Shown in pieces: positions 24,375 to 32,014 of a stretch of DNA of 37,201 nt. Origin of the DNA: Deltaproteobacteria bacterium (GTDB lineage: Bacteria > Desulfobacterota > DSM-4660 > Desulfatiglandales > HGW-15). A program made the translations under genes and the position numbers. The notes beneath the pieces were generated by a model that worked only from the letters and a program-made list of their open reading frames with translations, did no database searches and was not told where the DNA came from. The stretch covers positions 1 to 37,201 of the forward strand of contig JAFGPH010000307.1 in NCBI GenBank assembly GCA_016926135.1. The letters run 5' to 3'. The first letter of the stretch is position 1; the number at the start of each line of letters is the position of its first letter.

Positions 24375-25226
24375 TCAGTTGAAAGTCCGGGTCCCCTCGG
24401 GCTCACTGAATCGCTCGGTCATGATCCGGATGCGTTCCATGTTCACGGAGAGATCGGCCGTCAATGCCTGCTCAGGGCAGAGCCTGACGCAGTTGAAGCA
24501 ACAAATGCACGAGGGTCCGAACTCGGGGTAGGGAGTGAGCTCAATGGCATTCACGGGGCAGTTCTCGACACAGACTCCACACCCGGTGCAGCGCTCCCTC
24601 TCCAGCTTCCTCTCGGGCATGAGCGCCCTGACTGCTTGAATGCCCAGGGTGCTCATGAAGTCATGGCGATCCCGGGGCTGGTAGTCAAGCTGGGAGAGAG
24701 AGAGACCCGGCGGATCGGGAAGCTTCAGTTTGGCGCACACCATGTCCACGAGTTCCCCGATCATCCGCTCGTCCTCCCTGTCGGGATGACCCCGGCCCTG
24801 CGCGTCGTCGCAGGCCCACATCATGGAATGCCGGGCCAGAACCTTTGCAGCCCCCAGCAGGGTGTATCCTTTTGACTCCAGTTCCTGACCCATGAGATGC
24901 AGGGCTATGCCGCTTGACACCCCGCCCCAGGTCACAAAGGGAACCGCGTAGCCGCCCTCGGCGACGGGCAGGCACTTGAGGAACTCCATGACCGGAGGGA
25001 CGGGATGCATCGCGTAGACCGGAGAGCCGATCATCAGGCAGAGATTTTCTTTTGCAGCGGGAAGCTGGGAGAGGATGAAAGGGATATCCTGTTCCCGGCC
25101 CAGGTCCACCATGGTCAGGGGCATCCCATGGGCCCGGATATTCGCCTCCATGACCCGTGCGACGTGCTCCGTGCTCCCTCCGGGTGAGCAGTAGACGATG
25201 AGGGCCTTTCGAATGGGCAATGGCAA
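24375..25226 (-). CDS. EFR1-type protein: flavodoxin domain plus two [4Fe-4S] clusters
   Basis: A 283-residue redox protein. Residues 8-165 form a flavodoxin-like domain that opens ALIVYCSPGGSTEHVARVM, the FMN phosphate loop. The C-terminus carries CTGCGVCVENCP and CICCFNCVRLCP, two [4Fe-4S] motifs. Such proteins shuttle electrons between flavin and ferredoxin partners in anaerobes. The start is a TTG at 25226 with GGAGG seven bases before it; no ATG lies nearby. It is divergent from the XRE/cupin gene. It lies 39 bases after the CocE start on the same strand and so may be transcribed with it. Confidence 0.85.
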   Translation of the reverse strand: MPLPIRKALIVYCSPGGSTEHVARVMEANIRAHGMPLTMVDLGREQDIPFILSQLPAAKENLCLMIGSPVYAMHPVPPVMEFLKCLPVAEGGYAVPFVTWGGVSSGIALHLMGQELESKGYTLLGAAKVLARHSMMWACDDAQGRGHPDREDERMIGELVDMVCAKLKLPDPPGLSLSQLDYQPRDRHDFMSTLGIQAVRALMPERKLERERCTGCGVCVENCPVNAIELTPYPEFGPSCICCFNCVRLCPEQALTADLSVNMERIRIMTERFSEPEGTRTFN

Positions 25227-25342
25227 AGATCTCCCTCCTCTCGCGGGGCCGAGTATGGGGCCTTTGCACCCCGCGTGTCAACCGTGAATCGTGTCCATCA
25301 CGCTGGGATGTGGAAGAATGGATATGCCGTTGCCATGTGGTT

Positions 25343-25457
25343 GAATATTCGAATTCATGACTGTCCAAAAGTTGACATCACAAGATCCGCCAGGGTGTTT
25401 TGCATGCCCGGGAAATATTCTTGACATATACATAAAATTTAGGAATAGATAATATTT
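25343..25457 (+). promoter_or_regulatory. Promoter and probable operators of the XRE/cupin gene
   Basis: TTGACA at 25421-25426 has AT-rich -10 candidates AATAGA (17-base spacing) or TAGATA (25446-25451, 19-base). AAATATT (25413-25419) and AATATTT (25451-25457) are a perfect inverted pair that brackets the promoter. A further GAATATTC palindrome lies at 25343-25350, followed by GAATTC. The rest of the 313-base gap shows no gene. Confidence 0.5.
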
Positions 25458-25539
25458 GATGACGATAAATAGTTCATTGGCGCTTGGCCCTTTTCTTTCT
25501 TGTCTCTTCGCATGGATCGATGAAAAAAAGGGGACTCTT

Positions 25540-26082
25540 ATGAACTTGGGGGTGCTCATCCGTAAATGCCGCAAGGAGCGGAAGTTGACTCTCAAGTCGG
25601 TGGCCGAGAAGGCCGGCATCTCCGAAGGCTTTCTGAGCCAGGTGGAGAATGCCGTCAGTTCCCCTTCCGTGGAGACTCTGATCCATATCTGCAATGCCAT
25701 TGGGGTCCAGGCAGGGGATCTCCTGAATCAATTCAAGGATCTCGAAAGACTCGTGCTGATCCGGCGATCCGAGTGGGATGAGATGGAGGTGCCGCGATCC
25801 GGGTTTGTCACGCGTCGCTTTTTTCCGCCCGAGGGCAGGTCGGTCATTGACAGTGCCATTCTTCTTCTGGAGCCGGACGCATCCCTCCCCGTTCGAAAGG
25901 GTGTCAAGAACTCCCAGGAACTGCTCTGCGTTCTGAAGGGCTCCATCGAGTTCGTCTATGGCGATCAGACGTTCCAGCTCGGGCAGGGGGATGCCGTCCA
26001 TTTCATGTCGCAGCCTGATCATCAGAACATCACGAACAAGAGCAGGGAACCGGCCATCGCTTTGTGGATCGGAACCCTGTAG
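25540..26082 (+). CDS. XRE-family regulator with C-terminal cupin domain
   Basis: A 180-residue DNA-binding protein; the ATG at 25540 follows AGGGG. The helix-turn-helix is at about 5-60 (IRKCRKERKLTLKSVAEKAG then SEGFLSQVENAVSSPSVETL). A cupin fold follows (about 85-175), with QELLCVLKGSIEFVYGDQTF and GDAVHFM. Regulators of this layout sense a small molecule in the cupin and control nearby catabolic genes. The thiolase-like and DUF35 genes begin 126 bases downstream in the same direction and are the likely targets along with its own promoter. Confidence 0.88.
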   Translation: MNLGVLIRKCRKERKLTLKSVAEKAGISEGFLSQVENAVSSPSVETLIHICNAIGVQAGDLLNQFKDLERLVLIRRSEWDEMEVPRSGFVTRRFFPPEGRSVIDSAILLLEPDASLPVRKGVKNSQELLCVLKGSIEFVYGDQTFQLGQGDAVHFMSQPDHQNITNKSREPAIALWIGTL

Positions 26083-26208
26083 GACAGAGGTTGAAGCAGG
26101 CGCCCGGAGGGGTGCGTGAAGAGGGTGCCCTTGTCCGCAATCCCGTCGGGTGCAGGGTCCTCTTGAGAGGTCACATCAGTTCATAACAGGAAAGGAGGAG
26201 TCATATCC

Positions 26209-27645
26209 ATGATCAAGTTCAGCGAACGACAACTGAAGATCCCCAAGCTCATGAGGCCGGTCTACCTGGTCACGGCAGGCCAGTCCATGTTCGACCGGGC
26301 CATCCCTGAGAAGCGGACCGAAGAACTCTGCATCGACGCCCTCACCATGGCTGCCGGGCTGATCGACAAGACGCCCGCCGAGCTGAAAAGCTATATTCAT
26401 ACGGCGTACTACGGGCACTTTGCCGATCATTTCGGCGACCAGCTCCTGGGCGAGGCGGTCATCCATGACCGGCTCGGGCTCGATCCGCTGGGAAACATCG
26501 GCATCAAGACCGGAGGGGCGACCGGCGGCTCCACCCTGTGGGAGGCGTTGAAGGCCGTTGCGTCGGGATACTCCGACTGCGCGCTGGCCATGGGATGGGA
26601 GCGCATGGATGAAGTCCCGACCGATGAAGGAAACCATCTGATTTCCTGCGCAGCGGACAAGGACTGGGAGACGCCACTGGGACACATCTACACCGGGTAC
26701 TACGCGGTCATGGCCCAGAAGTACTGGCAGGTGTTCGGGAAAGAGGAAGACTCTTTCCGGCGTACCCTTGCCGAGATCTCCGTGAAGCACCACGGTTATG
26801 CCAGGTTCAACCCCTTTGCCCACGCCCCCATGAAGATCACCGTGGAGGATGTGTTGAAGTCCCCTGTCGTTGCCTACCCGCTGCGGGCGCTGGATTGTTG
26901 TCTCATGAGTGTCGGGGCCGCCTGTGCGATCCTGTGTGATGAAGACACGGCCATGGAACTGACCCGGAACACAAAGAACAAGCCCCTTCGGATCTGGGTG
27001 GCCGCCGGCTCCCACACCCTCAGGCCGGCCTGCCGGCGGGACATGGAGATCCCCCTGCTTCCCAACGAGAGCCCGGATCAGTACAAGGACCTTGCCGAGC
27101 GGTTTCCGGGCGCGACCCGTTACCCTGGCTTCACCTGTTTTCTGGGGGCCAGGATGGCCGCCTATTACGGCTATCGTATGGCCGGCATTACCAACCCGAT
27201 GGATGATCTGGATGTACTGGAACTGCACGACGCGTTTACCATCAGCGACATCCAGACCTATGAGGACATCGGCGTGAGACCGTACGGCAACGGCCGGGAT
27301 TACGTGGAATCCGGGGACTGCTATCACACCAATCCCCACACGGGCAAGCCGGGGAAGTTGCCCTCCAATCTGTCCGGGGGGCTGATCGGCTGCATGCACG
27401 CCGTGGGCGCGACCGGGATCATGCAGACCTTTGAGATTGCGCTTCACCTGTGGAACCGGTGGGCGGAAATCCACGAGGATCAGGCGATCTGGGATGCCTT
27501 CAACCGCAAGAAACCCAAGGACTGGCAGGATCTTCAGGTCAAGGGCGCCAAACGGGCCATGGCCATCAGCCATGCAGGGGTGGGATCCCATGTGACGGCG
27601 ACCATACTGATGGATCCCGACCATCTTCTGAAAAAAGATGCCTAG
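26209..27645 (+). CDS. Thiolase-fold protein lacking the nucleophilic Cys (SCP-x/Ltp2-like)
   Basis: A 478-residue thiolase-superfamily protein with AAAGGAGGAG before its ATG. At the position of the nucleophilic Cys of SCP-x-type thiolases (xxCATGS), it reads TGGATGGSTL, so residue 103 is Gly. The other active-site blocks remain: LELHDAF (His about 340) and GCMHAVGATG (His about 397). Thiolase-like proteins without this Cys that pair with a DUF35 protein include the steroid side-chain retro-aldolases Ltp2 and its relatives. The following gene is exactly such a DUF35 protein, 19 bases downstream. Claisen-type thiolysis is therefore unlikely, and an acyl-CoA aldolase or related C-C lyase is the better guess. 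The substrate is not known. Confidence 0.85.
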   Translation: MIKFSERQLKIPKLMRPVYLVTAGQSMFDRAIPEKRTEELCIDALTMAAGLIDKTPAELKSYIHTAYYGHFADHFGDQLLGEAVIHDRLGLDPLGNIGIKTGGATGGSTLWEALKAVASGYSDCALAMGWERMDEVPTDEGNHLISCAADKDWETPLGHIYTGYYAVMAQKYWQVFGKEEDSFRRTLAEISVKHHGYARFNPFAHAPMKITVEDVLKSPVVAYPLRALDCCLMSVGAACAILCDEDTAMELTRNTKNKPLRIWVAAGSHTLRPACRRDMEIPLLPNESPDQYKDLAERFPGATRYPGFTCFLGARMAAYYGYRMAGITNPMDDLDVLELHDAFTISDIQTYEDIGVRPYGNGRDYVESGDCYHTNPHTGKPGKLPSNLSGGLIGCMHAVGATGIMQTFEIALHLWNRWAEIHEDQAIWDAFNRKKPKDWQDLQVKGAKRAMAISHAGVGSHVTATILMDPDHLLKKDA

Positions 27646-27664
27646 AGGGGGAGGAGGCGAAAAG

Positions 27665-28255
27665 ATGAGCATATATGGAACGGTTCGAGTCAGAGGCAGA
27701 CAGTACAAGATCAAAGGGGACTTCCACCACATCACGCCCAACATGCCGATCCGAAACGAGACCAAGGGATGGAAACTGGTGGGAGTGACCAACCCCCGGG
27801 AGATGATCTACATCCACACCTACGGGGGAGAGGCGGTTTTCTTCGAAAGCCTTGCCAAGGGCGTCATTCAGGGAACCCGGTGCGACAACCCGGGGTGTGA
27901 GTTCAAGGGCAGCGTCTACATGCCCTTCCGCATCCATTGTCCGGATTGCCTGGGCAGGAACACCGTCATCGATCTCACCCGCACCTGCAGGGAGACCGCA
28001 AGGATCCACACCTTCATGGTCTGCGAACGCTCGGGTGCCTTCAATACGCTGGACAAGCCCATCAAGTTCATCAACATAGAGTTTGAGGGCGTATCCACGA
28101 TTCTCATGAGTTATCTCTCTGTGGGAGATCCGAAGATCGGAATGAGGGTGGTTCCCATCTTTCGAAAGACAGGGCCCACCTACACGATCACGGACCTCTC
28201 CTGGGTGCCTGAAGGCACGCCGAAGAAGGCGCTGCCGGAAGGCTTCTCCTTCTAG
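27665..28255 (+). CDS. DUF35 zinc-ribbon/OB-fold protein, partner of the thiolase-fold protein
   Basis: A 196-residue protein; the ATG at 27665 follows GGAGGAGG. A zinc ribbon is visible as CDNPGCEF and CPDC (CxxxxC then CxxC), followed by an OB-fold beta region (KFINIEFEGVSTILMSYLSV). In characterised systems (BbsA/BbsB, ChsH2/Ltp2, archaeal HMG-CoA synthase complexes) this type of protein binds the acyl-CoA and forms a channel with a thiolase-fold subunit. It is longer at the N-terminus (about 70 residues) than a minimal DUF35 protein. Confidence 0.85.
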   Translation: MSIYGTVRVRGRQYKIKGDFHHITPNMPIRNETKGWKLVGVTNPREMIYIHTYGGEAVFFESLAKGVIQGTRCDNPGCEFKGSVYMPFRIHCPDCLGRNTVIDLTRTCRETARIHTFMVCERSGAFNTLDKPIKFINIEFEGVSTILMSYLSVGDPKIGMRVVPIFRKTGPTYTITDLSWVPEGTPKKALPEGFSF

Positions 28256-28268
28256 CGGCTCCGGGGGA

Positions 28269-28299
28269 GAGAGGGGGACGCCCACGGCGTTCCCCTCTC
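28269..28299 (+). terminator. Strong hairpin after the DUF35 gene
   Basis: Bases 28269-28282 pair with 28286-28299 in a 14-pair stem (one G-T pair) with a three-base CAC loop. It starts 13 bases after the stop codon. There is no T tract behind it, so it may be a pause or processing hairpin rather than a classical intrinsic terminator. It separates the thiolase/DUF35 unit from the kinase gene. Confidence 0.6.
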
Positions 28300-28344
28300 C
28301 GAACCCTGAATCCCCACACCCTTCGCACCCCGACGCCAACCGGT

Positions 28345-28373
28345 TTGACACAGGCATGTAAATTCACTATGTT
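28345..28373 (+). promoter_or_regulatory. Sigma-70 promoter of the histidine kinase gene
   Basis: TTGACA (28345-28350), 17-base spacer, TATGTT (28368-28373). The -35 is perfect, the -10 matches four of six. The start codon is 40 bases downstream. Confidence 0.5.
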
Positions 28374-28412
28374 GGAATCTCACGGAAACGGAGTTTTCCT
28401 CTTGGTGTTGGA

Positions 28413-30347
28413 ATGAAGATCTCCTTGTCCAAAAGGCTCTTCCTGGGCTTTCTGATCGTGATCATCACGATTTGCGCCTTGATGTCCTTTGTGGGTCTGC
28501 GTCTCATCGACACCACCATCGTGGCCAGGATTCAGGACAAGGTCAGACTCGATCTGAGGTCAGGGAGGGACCTGTATGAAGAGGAGGTGGCCAACATCCG
28601 GGAAACGGTCCGGCTCTCCGCGCTGGGCCTCTACAGCCTGGAGACCAGTCTGGACACCAGGAGGGATAAGCTCGCGGACCGGCTGAGCAGGATTGCTGAA
28701 AGAGAGGGCCTGGATATCCTGACCCTGACCGGTCCGGATGGGAGTGTCCTCTGCCGGCCCAAGAATATCCACCATACCCGAAGCACCCAATCGGGTCGAG
28801 AGCTCGTGAAAAGGGTCTTCAGCGTGAAAACCGCCATTGCCTTCACCTTAGTTTTGGGAGAAGAGGACCTGATGGAGGAAAACCCCGCCATTGTCCGGCG
28901 TGCCTTTGTCAGGGTAGTCCCATCTCCGTATCTGGAATCCGGCAGCCGCGATCATGTGAGTTCCGGAATGGCCATTGTCGCGGCGGCGCGCGTCGTGGAT
29001 GAACAGGAGAACCTGCTCGGAGTTCTTTACGGCGGAAGACTTCTCAACAACAGCCCCTCGCTGGTGGATCGCATCACCAAGAAGGTCTACGGCGCCGAGA
29101 CCCATGGCGGGAAGGATGTCGGTCTGGCCACGATCTTCCTTTCCGACATCCGGATCGCGACTACCGTGAAAGGGGAAAACCAGCAGAGGGCCCTTGGGAC
29201 CGTCGTCTCCGATGACGTCCACGACCATGTGCTGAAACAGGGCCGACCGTGGATCAGCAGGCCCTTTGCCGTCAACAGCCGTTATGTGACGGCCTATGAG
29301 CCGATTCGGGACATGGATGAGCGGATCGTGGGCATGTTGAGCATCGGGGTCCTTGAGGACCGTTTCCGGGACATTCAGAGGAATGCCTTCTGGTCTTTTC
29401 TCCTGATCACGATGGGAGGCCTCGGGCTGTCCCTCGTGCTTTGCTATTTCCTGATCCGATCCACGATGAGTCCGATCCGTTCCCTGGTTCACGCAACACA
29501 GAAGCTGGCCGAAGGGCATCTGGAAGAACAGGTCCATCTGGAGGACTCACCACCGGAGATTGCCACCCTGGGCAGGTCCTTTAACAGCATGGCCCAATCG
29601 ATCCGGGAGCGGGACAGGGAACTGCGCTTTCGGGCCCAGGAGGAGGTCATGAAGTCCGAGAGGCTTGCCATGATCGGGCAATTGGCGGCCGGCGTCGCCC
29701 ACGAGATCAACAACCCCCTGGGAAGCATCCTCCTCTTCAACCGCCTCGTCCTGAACAAGTGCTCCGGGGATAGCCCCATGCGTCCGAACCTCGAGAGGAT
29801 CGAGCGCGAGGTGAAGCGCTGCCAGAACATTGTTCAGGGACTGCTGGAATTCGCCCGCCAGCGCGAGCCCAAGGCCGAACCCACCGACCTCAATGCCCTG
29901 CTGGACAAGACCGTGGCTCTCTTTGAGAACCAACCCATGTTTCACAATATCGAGGTGGCCAGGCAATTTGAGGAAGATCTGCCCGAGGCCATTGTGGACC
30001 CCACACAGATTCAACAGGTTTTTGTCAACATCATCATGAATGCGGTGGATGCGATGGAAGGGAAGGGAAGAATGACGATTACGACCCGGTTCCTTCAGGA
30101 GACGGATACCTGTGAAGTGGGCTTCGGTGACACGGGGAGCGGAATGCCGAAGGAGGTGCTCAACCGGATTTTCGAACCCTTTTACACCACCAAGGGAGTA
30201 GGTCATGGTACCGGGCTCGGTCTGTCCATCAGCTACGGTATTGTCCAGGGGCACGGCGGCGACATCATGGTTTCCAGTAAGGCGGGAGAGGGGAGTCTCT
30301 TTGTGGTCTGCCTGCCGAGGAAGAAGAGGGGTGCCTCGTGTCTGTGA
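28413..30347 (+). CDS. Cache-domain membrane sensor histidine kinase
   Basis: A 644-residue kinase. Membrane segments are at about 8-29 and 325-348; the 295 residues between them should form a periplasmic Cache-type sensor (with an LDLRSGRDLYEEEVANIRE-like N-terminal helix and YEPIRDMDERIVGMLSIGV near the end). HAMP follows (about 350-400), then the phosphoacceptor box AAGVAHEINNPLGSILLF (His about 431), the N box VFVNIIMNAVDAME, and the ATP lid FGDTGSGMP with GHGTGLGLS. It has the NtrB/ZraS look. Its 3' end overlaps the response regulator start by ten bases, so they form a pair. The signal is unknown; Cache sensors of this group often bind small organic acids. Confidence 0.9.
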   Translation: MKISLSKRLFLGFLIVIITICALMSFVGLRLIDTTIVARIQDKVRLDLRSGRDLYEEEVANIRETVRLSALGLYSLETSLDTRRDKLADRLSRIAEREGLDILTLTGPDGSVLCRPKNIHHTRSTQSGRELVKRVFSVKTAIAFTLVLGEEDLMEENPAIVRRAFVRVVPSPYLESGSRDHVSSGMAIVAAARVVDEQENLLGVLYGGRLLNNSPSLVDRITKKVYGAETHGGKDVGLATIFLSDIRIATTVKGENQQRALGTVVSDDVHDHVLKQGRPWISRPFAVNSRYVTAYEPIRDMDERIVGMLSIGVLEDRFRDIQRNAFWSFLLITMGGLGLSLVLCYFLIRSTMSPIRSLVHATQKLAEGHLEEQVHLEDSPPEIATLGRSFNSMAQSIRERDRELRFRAQEEVMKSERLAMIGQLAAGVAHEINNPLGSILLFNRLVLNKCSGDSPMRPNLERIEREVKRCQNIVQGLLEFARQREPKAEPTDLNALLDKTVALFENQPMFHNIEVARQFEEDLPEAIVDPTQIQQVFVNIIMNAVDAMEGKGRMTITTRFLQETDTCEVGFGDTGSGMPKEVLNRIFEPFYTTKGVGHGTGLGLSISYGIVQGHGGDIMVSSKAGEGSLFVVCLPRKKRGASCL

Positions 30348-31702
30348 ATGTTCTGGTTATCGATGATGATGAATCCATGCGCCTCGCGTGTATGGAGACC
30401 CTGTCCGAGGTCGGATACCGGGTGCAGTCGGTCGCCGACGGCGCACTTGCCCTGGAGAAGGTGAAGGGGGAATCCTTTGACGTTATCCTGCTGGATCTTA
30501 TGATGCCGGGCATCCCGGGTATGGAGGTGCTGAAGGCCCTTACCCGGGAGGATACCGGTGTTGCGGTCATCGTTATCACCGGTTACGCAAGCATCGACGC
30601 GGCCATGCAGGCGGGGAAATTCGGGGCGCATGATTTCCTGTGCAAACCCTTTGATCCCGAGAGGCTGATTTCCATCGTGGAGAAGGCCGCTTCGAAGAAG
30701 CGCCATGCACTGGAAGACTCCTGCGTTCGCCTTGCCCTGGACGACCAGGAGGCCTCCACGGACACGCTGGTGGGAGAATCGGCGGTGATCAGACGGGTCA
30801 TGCGTCTCATCAAGAAGGTGGCACCCATGGATTCCACGGTGCTCATCACCGGGGAGACGGGCAGCGGGAAAGAACTGGTGGCGAGGATGATCCATCTCCA
30901 GAGCAGGAGGCGGGAACGACCTTTTGTGGTGGTGGACTGCGGTTCCCTGGTGCAGACCCTCTTTGAGAGCGAGATGTTCGGACATGTCAAGGGCTCTTTC
31001 ACCGGCGCAGTGGACACCACCAAGGGGAAGTTCGAAATCGCCCATGGCGGCACGCTGTTCCTGGACGAGGTTGCCAACATCGACTTGAATCTCCAGGCCC
31101 GCCTTCTCCGGGTCGTCCAGGAGCAGGAGTTTGCAAAGGTAGGGAGCCCGCGCACACGAAAGCTCGACGTGAGAATCATCGCCGCGACAAACCGAGATCT
31201 CTCAGGGGAGATCGCACGGGAGAGGTTTCGCAAGGACCTCTTCTATCGGCTCAACGTCGTTTCCATCCTCATCCCGCCCGTGAGGGAAAGACCGGGTGAC
31301 ATTCCCCTCCTGGCCGAGTATTTCATCCGAAGGTTGAGCGTCGAGAAGCGGATCAGGGTCATGGGCATATCCGAGGGAGCGATGGCGCTGATGAAGGCGT
31401 ATTCGTGGCCCGGGAACGTGAGGGAACTGAGGAATGCCATAGAACGGGCCATCGTGGTCTCCGAAGGCGGCATGCTTGGCCGGGAGGATCTCATGCTGAG
31501 CGAAGAACCGCCCCGGGCGGAACCCATGCCGGTCGACGCTCCTTCCCTAACGGATCTGGAGAAACGAGAAATCATCAGGGTGCTGAGGGACTGCAAGGGA
31601 AACCGAAATCAGACGGCAGCCCGTCTTGGCATCCATCGAAAGACCCTCCGTGAGAAGATCCGCAAGTACGACATTTCGGTCGGTGACCTGCAGCTGTCCT
31701 GA
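30338..31702 (+). CDS. NtrC-family sigma-54-dependent response regulator
   Basis: A 454-residue activator with three domains. The receiver (1-125) has VIDDDE, the phosphoacceptor Asp in LLDLMMPG and Lys in LCKPFDP. The AAA+ domain (about 145-380) has Walker A GETGSGKE and the sigma-54-contact loop GSFTGAV in place of GAFTGA. The C-terminal Fis-type helix-turn-helix reads NRNQTAARLGIHRKTLREKI. The start is GTG, overlapping the kinase stop. The nearest sigma-54 promoter is at 31919-31934, just downstream, and drives the next operon. Confidence 0.92.
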   Translation: MSVNVLVIDDDESMRLACMETLSEVGYRVQSVADGALALEKVKGESFDVILLDLMMPGIPGMEVLKALTREDTGVAVIVITGYASIDAAMQAGKFGAHDFLCKPFDPERLISIVEKAASKKRHALEDSCVRLALDDQEASTDTLVGESAVIRRVMRLIKKVAPMDSTVLITGETGSGKELVARMIHLQSRRRERPFVVVDCGSLVQTLFESEMFGHVKGSFTGAVDTTKGKFEIAHGGTLFLDEVANIDLNLQARLLRVVQEQEFAKVGSPRTRKLDVRIIAATNRDLSGEIARERFRKDLFYRLNVVSILIPPVRERPGDIPLLAEYFIRRLSVEKRIRVMGISEGAMALMKAYSWPGNVRELRNAIERAIVVSEGGMLGREDLMLSEEPPRAEPMPVDAPSLTDLEKREIIRVLRDCKGNRNQTAARLGIHRKTLREKIRKYDISVGDLQLS

Positions 31703-31708
31703 GTCAAA

Positions 31709-31768
31709 AATACCGTGACGTATTCTGTAGCCATGAGGGCCGCGCCGGGGGTGGTACAGAAAGGACCA
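31709..31768 (+). promoter_or_regulatory. Candidate activator-binding dyads upstream of the sigma-54 promoter
   Basis: AATAC-N6-GTATT (31709-31724) and TGGT-N9-ACCA (31752-31768) are two dyads 150-210 bases ahead of the sigma-54 promoter, the usual distance for enhancer sites of NtrC-type activators. They differ from each other, so which of them, if either, is used is a guess. Confidence 0.3.
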
Positions 31769-31918
31769 TACTGCCCAGACACTGATACAAAAAGTGCCAT
31801 GGGGGCTTTTCCGCTATCCTTTCAGATCCCTGATCAAATCCTCCCGGGATGAAAAAAACAACACAACGGCGAGTACTTGACCAACCTCCGCTCACCCGAT
31901 GAGCGCAGGGGCAACATG

Positions 31919-31934
31919 TGGCAGGCGCATTGCA
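31919..31934 (+). promoter_or_regulatory. Sigma-54 (-24/-12) promoter of the diaphorase operon
   Basis: The site reads TGGCAGGCGCATTGCA. Compared with the consensus TGGCACG-N4-TTGCW it has both invariant doublets, GG at -24 and GC at -12, at the exact 10-base separation and differs only at the C of TGGCAC. It lies 81 bases before the ATG of the receiver-NuoE gene. Confidence 0.75.
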
Positions 31935-32014
31935 TGGGGCCTATTGCGTAAGCGGGGAAGGAAGTGCGGGTTGATTCCCACTTGTCCAGAACAGGAAAGG
32001 AGAGGAAAGGCGCT

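Noticed and set aside
26176..27792. Open frame of 538 codons antisense to the thiolase-fold gene
   Set aside because: Shadow of the real gene, low-complexity His/Gly/Pro-rich product without motifs. The same holds for the 444-codon frame opposite the M48 protease (20952-22286).
31703..32014. A further gene between the response regulator and the receiver-NuoE gene
   Set aside because: The open frames here are short, lack ribosome binding sites and extend as shadows of the neighbours; the gap is better read as the sigma-54 control region.
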